Source: Euryarchaeota archaeon UBA463 (GTDB lineage: Archaea > Thermoplasmatota > Poseidoniia > Poseidoniales > Thalassarchaeaceae). Taken from it: a stretch of 8,784 nt of DNA. The DNA is taken from assembly GCA_002501805.1 (NCBI GenBank), contig DAOI01000007.1, positions 1-8,784 of the forward strand, in the 5' to 3' direction. This document shows, one piece after another, positions 1 through 5,527 of this stretch. The notes below the pieces were generated by a model that saw nothing but the letters and a program-made list of their open reading frames with translations, did no database searches and was not told where the DNA came from. The first letter of the stretch is position 1. Each line of letters opens with the position of its first letter. The translations under genes and the position numbers were made by a program.

Positions 1-974
1 TATTGAAGATAATCAAAGAAGGAAAATCTCCAATGATTCTTCTACAATCAGCCCTAGCCGCTCAACAGAGAAAAATGGGGCTGACTACTGGGGAGAAGCC
101 CGGAGCTGAGCTTCTAGAAGCGGTACAAAGTGCAGAGGAATCTAATATCCCTGTTGAAATGATAGACAGAGATGTAGTGGTCACCCTTAGAAGAGCTTGG
201 CGCGGGATGGGAATTATTGAGAAGTGGAGAGTTCTCAGCACTCTCCTCTTAGATGAGGAAGAGGAGGAGGAGCTTTCCATAGATGAGATATTGGGGGACT
301 CCGATATGTTGAGTAAGATGATGGAGGATGCTAGAGATGTTGCACCGGGTGCTGGAGAAGTCCTTATCGATGAGAGAGATGCTTTCCTGGCTGGAAGGAT
401 CCAACAAATAAGTGGTAATGGAAAGATACTGGCAGTGGTTGGTGCGGGACATCTGGAAGGGATTGTAAATAATCTCAATAATCCACCAATGGACATTACT
501 TCTAGACTAGCTGAACTCAGTAAAGAACCACCGAAGAAGATTTGGCCCAAGGTAATAATGGCGGCAGTACCACTTTTCCTGTTTGGATCAATAGGCTATA
601 TGGCATACAATGGAGATATGGAAGAAATATGGCAGACTGCGGAGACATGGTTGGTACTCAATGCGGTACTTGCGGGACTAGGGGTATTGATAGTCAGAGG
701 CCATCCTTTGTCTATTTTAGCAGGGGCTTTGGCTTCACCAATTACCTCTCTAAACCCAGCTCTCGCCGCCGGATGGTTCGCTGGATATGCTCAGATTAAG
801 GTAGACGGACCAACAGGGGGCGACGCGCAAGAGTTTCTCGTTCTAGATGATTTCTCACTATTATGGAGAAATCGGGTTGGGAAGGTTCTGATGGTCACCA
901 TCATGGGCAACATGGGCTCGTCCATAGGAGCGTGGCTTGCTGGTGGGGCTATTTTTATGCAACTTTTCGGCTAA
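1..974 (+). CDS. TraB family membrane protein, 5'-partial
   Basis: This is the C-terminal part of a TraB/GumN-superfamily protein of the archaeal type: a soluble TraB domain followed by membrane helices. The frame runs off the left edge; a TTG at 3 is the first in-window candidate start, but it is not the likely start. The N-terminal family motif (roughly GTAH followed by an ExD stretch) is absent, so about 50-80 residues are probably missing. Counting from the TTG codon, I see IDRDVVVTLRRAW (54-66), the ERDAFLAGRI stretch (124-133) and VVGAGHLEGI (145-154), all diagnostic of TraB. Hydrophobic segments lie at about 182-200, 215-231, 235-262 and 292-319. An acidic run (one Asp, then six Glu, 84-90) interrupts the soluble part. 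Archaeal TraB has no settled biochemical role; a metal-dependent protease-like or pheromone-degrading activity has been proposed for the superfamily. It is the only + strand gene here, and its stop codon overlaps the stop of the convergent DUF2061 gene. Confidence 0.88.
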   Translation, partial: LKIIKEGKSPMILLQSALAAQQRKMGLTTGEKPGAELLEAVQSAEESNIPVEMIDRDVVVTLRRAWRGMGIIEKWRVLSTLLLDEEEEEELSIDEILGDSDMLSKMMEDARDVAPGAGEVLIDERDAFLAGRIQQISGNGKILAVVGAGHLEGIVNNLNNPPMDITSRLAELSKEPPKKIWPKVIMAAVPLFLFGSIGYMAYNGDMEEIWQTAETWLVLNAVLAGLGVLIVRGHPLSILAGALASPITSLNPALAAGWFAGYAQIKVDGPTGGDAQEFLVLDDFSLLWRNRVGKVLMVTIMGNMGSSIGAWLAGGAIFMQLFG

Positions 975-1177
975 TCTGCTTGACCCCATTCAAGGGAGCT
1001 CCATCCCCTTTCATGCAGATAGTAAAGTATCAACTTAGTCACTACCTCTAACCCTGCTATTGATGCTGCAATTACTCCATCAGAAGTGAATAACCAAGCT
1101 ATGATGAAGGTATCGATAGTGGCTATAATTCTCCACGTAAGGGTCTTGGCCAAACTACGCTTTTTTGTTGCGACCAT
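971..1177 (-). CDS. DUF2061 family small membrane protein
   Basis: A 68-residue protein matching DUF2061, a family of short predicted membrane proteins of unknown function. Family hallmarks are visible: the basic N-terminus KKRSLAKTLTWRIIATIDTF (5-24) and the segment IAGLEVVTKLILYYLHERGW (40-59). Two helices are predicted at about 13-32 and 35-54, with a positively charged N-terminus that should be cytoplasmic. The ATG has a clear SD site (GGAGG, 6-base spacing). The gene begins 27 bases after the thiolase stop, so it is probably the last gene of that transcript. Its TAG stop lies within 4 bases of the TAA stop of the convergent TraB gene. The family assignment is firm; no function can be given. 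Confidence 0.9.
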   Translation of the reverse strand: MVATKKRSLAKTLTWRIIATIDTFIIAWLFTSDGVIAASIAGLEVVTKLILYYLHERGWSSLEWGQAD

Positions 1178-1183
1178 TTTGAG

Positions 1184-1188
1184 CCTCC
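1184..1188 (-). promoter_or_regulatory. Shine-Dalgarno site of the DUF2061 gene
   Basis: The minus strand reads GGAGG, then 6 bases, then ATG at 1177. It is a canonical ribosome binding site and fixes the start of the DUF2061 gene. It sits in the 27-base gap after the thiolase stop. Confidence 0.75.
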
Positions 1189-1204
1189 ATCATGTGTAAA
1201 TAAC

Positions 1205-2440
1205 TCAGATTGCCTCAATGACAACTGCAATCCCTTGACCTCCACCTATGCATGCAGTTGCTACACCATACCTTCCGCCTCTCCTCCTGAGTTCTAATGA
1301 TAGAGTCAATAGAAGCCTAGTTCCAGTGGCCGCAAGAGGATGCCCGAGTCCGACTGCTCCTCCGTTAACATTTACTTTCGATGGATCGATACCTAGGTCC
1401 TTGATACAGGCTACACACTGTCCGGCAAAGGCCTCGTTAATCTCCCAAAGATCGATATCTTCGACTTTCAAACCGGCCTTCTGGAGAGCCAGATTGCTAC
1501 TGGGAACAGGTCCATGAGCCATTATCTTAGGGTCCAACCCTACAATTCCCCAAGATACTATTCGTGAAAGTGGCGCATCTCCATCTGATTTAGCTCTCGC
1601 ACCCGACTTAACAACAATTGCAGCTGCCCCATCGACTACACCAGAAGCATTTCCAGCTGTCACAAGGGAGTCAGGGCCAAAGTGCGTCCTAAGTCCTGAG
1701 AGTGACTCAATGGTAGTTCCCAAAACAACGTGATCGTCATGGGACGAGTCCAAGACTCCTTCAGGAGTAATTACATCCACAATTTCATCTTCCCAAATAC
1801 CATTTCTGATGCTATTCTCAGTCCTCTGATGGCTCAATGCGGCGAAACTATCTGCGTCTTCTCTAGAAACATCAAGCATCTTACATAGCTCATCACTGGT
1901 CTGGGCCATGAAATATCCACACACGTCATCCCTCAAATTTGTAAAGAAGTAATCCTCCATATCACGGGGAATCTCCTCACCTTTTCTTGGAGATCTTCCG
2001 AGCTTGTATGTAGTTCTCTCATCTCTGAGGACATGTGGAGATTGGCTTAGGTTCTCCATTCCTCCGGCCACTACTGTCTCCGCCTCTCCAAGCATTATCA
2101 TCTGTGCTGCTGAAACCACTGACTGAGCACCGCTTCCACAGAGTCTGTTTATGGTTAACATGGGAACCTGATGAGGAATTCCAGACAATATTCCAGCTCT
2201 TCTAGCTCCGAAAATAGCCTGTGATGATGTTTGAAGGGCGTGCCCCATAATCACATGATCTACTTCGGATGGTTCAGTGCCGGTCTTCTCGAGAGCTCCT
2301 TTAATTGCTATTGATCCCAATTCCTCGGCACTTATCGAAGCCAGTCTTCCCCCTTGCCCTCCGTCTCCTCTTTTTCCACCTAGCCACTCACAGAAAGGAG
2401 TCCTGACCCCTCCTACAATGACTACATCGTTATCCTTCAT
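1205..2440 (-). CDS. thiolase (acetyl-CoA C-acetyltransferase / 3-ketoacyl-CoA thiolase)
   Basis: A 411-residue thiolase that cleaves 3-ketoacyl-CoA with CoA, or condenses two acetyl-CoA; direction and chain length cannot be read from sequence. The full catalytic set is present: nucleophile Cys101 in INRLCGSGAQS, NEAF at 335-338, His367 in GGAVGLGHPLAATGTR, and Cys397 in ATACIGGGQG. TAGNASGVVDGAAA (261-274) is also typical. Having the second Cys together with NEAF points to the bacterial PhaA/FadA class rather than the SCP2-like archaeal acetoacetyl-CoA thiolase. Compared with that class (about 390-400 aa) there is an insertion of about 10 residues, rich in glycine, just after RTPF (GGKRGDGGQGGR, 21-32). 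I start at the ATG at 2440, because the product then begins with the usual VVIVGGVRTP strand. The frame stays open to an ATG at 2500, which would add 20 residues without family similarity and overlap flotillin by 14 bases. Neither start has a good SD. The gene lies between flotillin and DUF2061. Confidence 0.95.
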   Translation of the reverse strand: MKDNDVVIVGGVRTPFCEWLGGKRGDGGQGGRLASISAEELGSIAIKGALEKTGTEPSEVDHVIMGHALQTSSQAIFGARRAGILSGIPHQVPMLTINRLCGSGAQSVVSAAQMIMLGEAETVVAGGMENLSQSPHVLRDERTTYKLGRSPRKGEEIPRDMEDYFFTNLRDDVCGYFMAQTSDELCKMLDVSREDADSFAALSHQRTENSIRNGIWEDEIVDVITPEGVLDSSHDDHVVLGTTIESLSGLRTHFGPDSLVTAGNASGVVDGAAAIVVKSGARAKSDGDAPLSRIVSWGIVGLDPKIMAHGPVPSSNLALQKAGLKVEDIDLWEINEAFAGQCVACIKDLGIDPSKVNVNGGAVGLGHPLAATGTRLLLTLSLELRRRGGRYGVATACIGGGQGIAVVIEAI

Positions 2441-2486
2441 GCATAACGCATGGGGATACTGCTCAAGAGTCTGACGATTGGTAGGC

Positions 2487-3932
2487 CTATGACTGATCAT
2501 CCTCGGTCATGGAGCCAAGATAGTCTGGCAACTCTACTCCTGACATCTTTGCAACGTCGTGTATTGGAGGTAAACTCTGTACAAGGCTACTCACAAAGTT
2601 ACTGGTGGCTGACGAACCCTCGGAGTTATTACCACTGTCCCAGACAGTAATCTTGTCAATCTTCAGGTTCCTGATAGCTTCGGTTTGAGCGGCTACCATG
2701 TTCTCGATTTTCTCGACCATTAGTAGTGTAGCCGCCGCCTTTGGATCACCTGAAGCGCTGGTCACCAGATTGCTGTAACCTTGTGCCTTTGCATCGAGAA
2801 CCTTCTGTATTCCTTCAGCTTCTGCTTCGTACTTGGCCAGTATTGCGTCCGCCTCTCCCCTGGCGACTCTCCTCTGCCTCTCAGCTTCTGCATCTGCCTG
2901 TATCTCTATTTGCTGTTTCTGGATAGTGACCTGTACGATCTCACTTGCCTTCAATCTCTCCTCTTCCTCGGAGTAGAAAGCCTTCTGAATCTCTGCTTCG
3001 GCTTTAGCCTTGGCTACATCGGCCCTTTGCTTGGCAGACGCTTCTGCTTCCGCCAAATCTGCATTTGCCCTGGCTATTTCAGCTTGGGCTGAGTTCTCTC
3101 CAGAAATTGCCATGGCCTCCTGCTGCTCTACGAATACACGCTGATCGGCCTCTGCAGCTTTTCTTCCCTTCTCTGCGGCGGCCATATTCTCTGCTACGGT
3201 GATTTCTCTCTCCTTGCTTGCGATAGCGGCGCCTATTGCTCCGTCCCTCTCAGCGTTGGCCACGTCTACTCTAGCATTCTCAACAGCAGTTGCCGCTGCC
3301 TTCTTTCCAATACTCTCGATATAGTCAGACTCGTCTGTAATATCGACAATGTTAACGTTTAGCTGGGTTAATCCGAACTTCCTAAGCTCCTGATCAACAT
3401 TCTGAGTGATTAGAGATAGGAAAGCATCTCGATCTTGATTGATCTGCTCAATTGTTAGGGAGGCGACAGTGAGACGTAACTGACCGAGGATTATCTCCTC
3501 GGCTAGTTTCTCTATCTCTGGAATCTTGAATCCTAGAAGCCTCTCAGCTGCATTGGCCATGATGGTGGGTTCCTTGCTAACACCAACTGTAAATGTACTT
3601 GGAACGTTTATTCTGATATTCTGAAGGGATAGGGCACCCTTCAAATCGATATTAATTGGCATTGGCTTTAGGGATATATACGCATAATCCTGAATTAATG
3701 GCCAAACTAGTGCCGCTCCTCCGTGGACTACACGAGAAGGTTTAGCCTTTCCATCCGCTGCCTTGGCAGTTCTTCCATAGATTACCATCACCTGATCTGG
3801 TGGGCATCTCTTGTATCTCTGCGCGAAGAATATTACGGCAGCCACCAAAACCAATATGATTGCGAAAATCATTATTGTTCCTATAGTTCCACCATCTGCT
3901 CCATCTGATTGTCTGAGCGTTGTCATTAACAT
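2487..3932 (-). CDS. flotillin family (SPFH domain) membrane scaffold protein
   Basis: A 481-residue flotillin of the bacterial FloT/YuaG type, a membrane-anchored protein that oligomerises and organises lipid microdomains. From the chosen start: a membrane helix at about 17-38; the SPFH/PHB domain at about 41-205 (CPPDQVMVIYGR at 43-54; the EIILGQLRLTVASLTIEQI stretch at 146-164); then a long Ala/Glu/Lys-rich coiled coil (about 210-380) with many AEA/EAE repeats; then the conserved DKITVWDSG (426-434) and a C-terminal LPPIHDVAKMSGVELPDYLG tail (454-473), both typical of flotillins. The length agrees with the family (about 480-520). I chose the ATG at 3932 because AGGAG lies 8 bases upstream. 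An in-frame ATG at 3971 would add 13 residues (MTCACLIESGVNR) and has only a weak GGGAAAG upstream. An NfeD-like gene precedes it, the usual flotillin partner. The family is certain; microdomain formation here is inferred. Confidence 0.96.
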   Translation of the reverse strand: MLMTTLRQSDGADGGTIGTIMIFAIILVLVAAVIFFAQRYKRCPPDQVMVIYGRTAKAADGKAKPSRVVHGGAALVWPLIQDYAYISLKPMPINIDLKGALSLQNIRINVPSTFTVGVSKEPTIMANAAERLLGFKIPEIEKLAEEIILGQLRLTVASLTIEQINQDRDAFLSLITQNVDQELRKFGLTQLNVNIVDITDESDYIESIGKKAAATAVENARVDVANAERDGAIGAAIASKEREITVAENMAAAEKGRKAAEADQRVFVEQQEAMAISGENSAQAEIARANADLAEAEASAKQRADVAKAKAEAEIQKAFYSEEEERLKASEIVQVTIQKQQIEIQADAEAERQRRVARGEADAILAKYEAEAEGIQKVLDAKAQGYSNLVTSASGDPKAAATLLMVEKIENMVAAQTEAIRNLKIDKITVWDSGNNSEGSSATSNFVSSLVQSLPPIHDVAKMSGVELPDYLGSMTEDDQS

Positions 3933-3940
3933 CCTGTTCA

Positions 3941-3945
3941 CTCCT
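3941..3945 (-). promoter_or_regulatory. Shine-Dalgarno site deciding the flotillin start
   Basis: The minus strand reads AGGAG followed by 8 bases and ATG at 3932. It is much better than anything in front of the upstream in-frame ATG at 3971, so it favours the shorter flotillin. Confidence 0.6.
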
Positions 3946-3982
3946 GACTCTATGAGGCAGGCACAGGTCATGAACTCTTTCC

Positions 3983-4002
3983 CGAAAATTGAGAAAAATT
4001 AG
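3983..4002 (-). promoter_or_regulatory. U-rich tract between the NfeD-like and flotillin genes
   Basis: Just after the NfeD-like stop, the minus strand has a GC-rich stretch followed by CTAATTTTTCTCAATTTTCG. Archaeal intrinsic termination uses T-rich tracts on the non-template strand without needing a hairpin, so this could partly terminate NfeD-only transcripts and set the NfeD:flotillin ratio. The tract is visible; the function is a guess, and it could simply be AT-rich spacer. Confidence 0.25.
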
Positions 4003-4016
4003 GGCGGGGTGCGAAA

Positions 4017-4616
4017 TCATATTCTCTTTACTAACAGAACTTCGCCCATTGTATCGACCACTTCAATTAGCCTTCCTGTTCCAATTTCTTGCTTGTCTTC
4101 GGACCTTGCATTGTATGTACTGAGAGAACCATTGGTCTCGATCTGAACTTGACCGACGCCCTCATGAGGTATCACTAGGTATACCTGACCTTTACAACCG
4201 ATGGTATCTACAATATCCACATTTCCGGAAGATTGCATTGCCATGAAAACCTCAAATAATTTAGCAGTCCCATACATTGATGCAGTTCCAGCTATTCCTC
4301 CTGCTGCCACAGCGACTGGATCGGTCCCATCTGATTTCAAAACCCAGAGTCCGGCCAGGCCGAAGAACATGAGGAACGCCATCACGCCTTGGAAGGTCAG
4401 AGCCTTGAATGATGCATCTGAGCTCATAACATCTATTTCCATTCCGAATAGACCCTCGAAAACTCCCTCTGCAACACCACCTACAAGCATAAGTACGAAC
4501 CATAGAAGAAATAGAATGCCTCCTAGAAGAGCAGAAATCCCAAATATCCACTCTAATCCTGTTGCGTCTCCTAGCCCTACGAGGTCAAAGAGGTTGAAAT
4601 CATTGATATCCACCAT
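4017..4616 (-). CDS. NfeD/YuaF-like membrane protein with C-terminal OB fold
   Basis: A 199-residue membrane protein of the short NfeD class (YuaF/NfeD1b-like), the usual partner of flotillin; it lacks the ClpP-like protease part of long NfeD proteins. Helices are predicted at about 24-46, 72-93 and 100-125. A soluble C-terminal domain (about 138-199) has the NfeD OB-fold pattern: GCKGQVYLVIP (140-150), GVGQVQIETNG, TYNARS (167-172), then IGTGRLIEVVDTMGEVLLVKR. The start is the ATG at 4616, preceded by AGGAGG with a 4-base gap; the next codon is GTG and is an alternative. The frame remains open to an ATG at 4649 with no SD. Flotillin follows after 84 bases, matching the yuaF-yuaG order. YuaF helps place flotillin-linked proteins in membrane microdomains in Bacillus; the same role here is inferred. 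The family call rests on topology, the OB pattern and the neighbour. Confidence 0.8.
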   Translation of the reverse strand: MVDINDFNLFDLVGLGDATGLEWIFGISALLGGILFLLWFVLMLVGGVAEGVFEGLFGMEIDVMSSDASFKALTFQGVMAFLMFFGLAGLWVLKSDGTDPVAVAAGGIAGTASMYGTAKLFEVFMAMQSSGNVDIVDTIGCKGQVYLVIPHEGVGQVQIETNGSLSTYNARSEDKQEIGTGRLIEVVDTMGEVLLVKRI

Positions 4617-4618
4617 AA

Positions 4619-4631
4619 CCCCTCCTAGGGG
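4619..4631 (-). promoter_or_regulatory. SD site of the NfeD-like gene inside a small GC hairpin
   Basis: The minus strand reads CCCC TAGGA GGGG, then TT and the ATG at 4616. AGGAGG (4621-4626) is the ribosome binding site; the four C and four G can pair into a 4-bp stem that holds half of it. This may damp translation, although such a short stem is marginal. Confidence 0.45.
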
Positions 4632-4669
4632 ATAGGGCATTTGACACATTCGGCGTATTAGGTTCCAAA

Positions 4670-4807
4670 CTAGTAGTTGGGAACTCCTTCACAGCACGCC
4701 TCGACAACCCTGTAGCACCTGGGGCATTCCATGTGTTGCCTCCTAGGAACTGCATCTCCTCTGAAACCACAGATACAGCTCATGGCTTTACAGTGATCAG
4801 AGTCCAT
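4670..4807 (-). CDS. 45-aa cysteine-rich putative zinc-binding microprotein
   Basis: A 45-codon frame from ATG at 4807 to TAG at 4670 fills most of the gap between the NfeD-like gene and the 89-aa membrane protein gene. It encodes seven cysteines, at 6, 11, 13, 28, 31, 38 and 39. CICG (11-14) and CPRC (28-31) are spaced like the two knuckles of a zinc ribbon (C-x-C, 14 residues, C-x2-C). His5, His25, Cys6 and the CC pair near the end are further possible ligands. There is no membrane segment. It has no SD, but an AT-rich AATAAAT element is centred about 27 bases before the ATG, as expected for a leaderless archaeal gene. It is colinear with the NfeD-flotillin pair, which starts 53 bases downstream. 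The family is not recognised. A chance frame of this length would rarely hold two ordered Cys knuckles, so I believe it is real; its function is unknown. Confidence 0.72.
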   Translation of the reverse strand: MDSDHCKAMSCICGFRGDAVPRRQHMECPRCYRVVEACCEGVPNY

Positions 4808-4827
4808 GATTAATGAAAGACGAAACT

Positions 4828-4845
4828 AGGATTTATTCTTCTCGG
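4828..4845 (-). promoter_or_regulatory. candidate archaeal promoter for the 45-aa gene and the flotillin unit
   Basis: The minus strand carries a purine-rich GAGAAG directly followed by AATAAAT (4831-4837), resembling a BRE plus TATA box. The box is centred about 27 bases before the ATG at 4807, which fits a leaderless transcript. The resemblance is modest and the region is AT-rich anyway. Confidence 0.3.
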
Positions 4846-4854
4846 TGTTTTTTC

Positions 4855-5124
4855 CTACTTTTTGTTATTCCTGATAGCCAGATATCTCTCTGCGGCAAGA
4901 ATAGGCCCTAGGGATGAACCGGTCACAATTGACGTGATGACAAGGTTCCAACTGCTACTGATATATTGATCCAAAGTAGTATACACAAAAAGAGCGATTA
5001 GTATCATTATCACAGGGATGGCGAATCTTCTCAAGAAAATCTGGTACCCTCCCATTTGATCATAAGCTGGGTTGTCGATAATACGGTCTATCATGTCATC
5101 GAGACCGGGATTCTTGGCTGACAT
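4855..5124 (-). CDS. hypothetical small membrane protein (89 aa)
   Basis: An unrecognised 89-residue protein. The N-terminal third is polar (SAKNPGLDDMIDRIIDNPAY, 2-21), followed by two hydrophobic segments at about 34-51 and 58-78 and a basic tail (RNNKK), so both ends are probably cytoplasmic. I start at the ATG at 5124: the GAGG of TGAGGATCATG overlaps the stop codon of the upstream 115-aa gene, leaving only 5 bases between them, which implies translational coupling. The longer frame (ATG at 5190) would overlap the upstream gene by 61 bases and is less likely. It sits between another small membrane protein and the 45-aa Cys-rich gene. The tight coupling suggests that the 115- and 89-aa products are made in fixed ratio and may form a complex; this is inference only. 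Confidence 0.72.
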   Translation of the reverse strand: MSAKNPGLDDMIDRIIDNPAYDQMGGYQIFLRRFAIPVIMILIALFVYTTLDQYISSSWNLVITSIVTGSSLGPILAAERYLAIRNNKK

Positions 5125-5127
5125 GAT

Positions 5128-5132
5128 CCTCA
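5128..5132 (-). promoter_or_regulatory. stop/SD overlap coupling the two small membrane protein genes
   Basis: The minus strand reads TGAGG ATC ATG: the TGA stop of the 115-aa gene overlaps GAGG, which lies 3 bases before the ATG of the 89-aa gene. This is a typical termination-reinitiation arrangement and supports the shorter start of the second gene. Confidence 0.5.
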
Positions 5133-5477
5133 GCCTATTAGCCACGCTAGTGCGCCTAGAAATGTCATTAGTGCCGGAATTGCGTACCAAACCGCCCTAA
5201 CTGCCTTAGGAGTCTTGTCTGCAACATCAATAATTCTCCCAGTCTCGTCCCTGACGAACTCGGTCTTTTCCATTTTTGAATAAACTTCGGAGAACTCTTT
5301 CTCATGTCGTGCTAGGAATATTAGGAAGTATATCCCGAGCATTAGAGAGCTCCCTCCCGAAACATTGAGAAGAATACTGAGTAATTCTAGCAATGCGCCT
5401 GATGAGCCCAGTTGCGATCCTATCAGTAACTGCCCTATTCCTAGCATGAACCAGAGCAACGAGTCGACTCTTGCCAT
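5130..5477 (-). CDS. hypothetical small membrane protein (115 aa)
   Basis: An unrecognised 115-residue membrane protein. Hydrophobic segments are at about 5-21, 26-56 (long, with a GG break at 41-42, so possibly one long helix or two) and 96-114. Between them is a charged loop of about 40 residues (ARHEKEFSEVYSKMEKTEFV at 56-75, then RDETGRIIDVADKTPKAVR), the only sizeable soluble part. ATG at 5477 is the only usable upstream start: the frame meets a TGA 27 bases earlier. The leader has no SD; it is pyrimidine-rich (CTCCCTCCTCCCTC), close to the complement of one, so translation may be leaderless or coupled to the thioesterase gene 50 bases upstream. The stop overlaps the ribosome site of the 89-aa gene. 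No function can be assigned. Confidence 0.75.
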   Translation of the reverse strand: MARVDSLLWFMLGIGQLLIGSQLGSSGALLELLSILLNVSGGSSLMLGIYFLIFLARHEKEFSEVYSKMEKTEFVRDETGRIIDVADKTPKAVRAVWYAIPALMTFLGALAWLIG

Positions 5478-5481
5478 GGCC

Positions 5482-5495
5482 GAGGGAGGAGGGAG
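5482..5495. repeat. 14-bp perfect purine mirror repeat
   Basis: The + strand reads GAGGGAGGAGGGAG, identical when read backwards on the same strand. With the GG at 5479-5480 there are four closely spaced G runs, enough for a two-layer G-quadruplex. On the minus strand it becomes a C/U-only leader 4 bases before the ATG at 5477. Confidence 0.5.
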
Positions 5496-5527
5496 TGATT
5501 CATCAAGGTGTTCCCGGCAGTACCATA

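Noticed and set aside
62..550. 162-codon open frame on the minus strand, Ser-rich
   Set aside because: It lies entirely antisense to the TraB gene, and its Ser runs mirror the Glu codons of the real gene. No family features.
2441..2500. 20-residue N-terminal extension of the thiolase from ATG 2500
   Set aside because: It overlaps the flotillin end, has no properly spaced SD, and adds residues before the usual thiolase first strand. Not excluded, but less likely than ATG 2440.
2890..3300. Repetitive GCx/GAx-rich DNA that looks like tandem repeats
   Set aside because: It is the Ala/Glu/Lys coiled coil of flotillin; the repeats are imperfect and explained by coding.
4201..4635. 144-codon open frame on the + strand
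   Set aside because: Antisense shadow of the NfeD-like gene, with Pro/Ser/Thr-rich sequence of low complexity; the minus strand frame has clear domain structure and an SD.
4841..4869. T-rich + strand stretch resembling a terminator
   Set aside because: No + strand gene ends nearby; on the minus strand, where the genes are, it is A-rich and lies upstream of the microprotein start.
5125..5190. 22-residue N-terminal extension of the 89-aa membrane protein
   Set aside because: It would overlap the 115-aa gene by 61 bases, whereas ATG 5124 has a coupled stop/SD junction.
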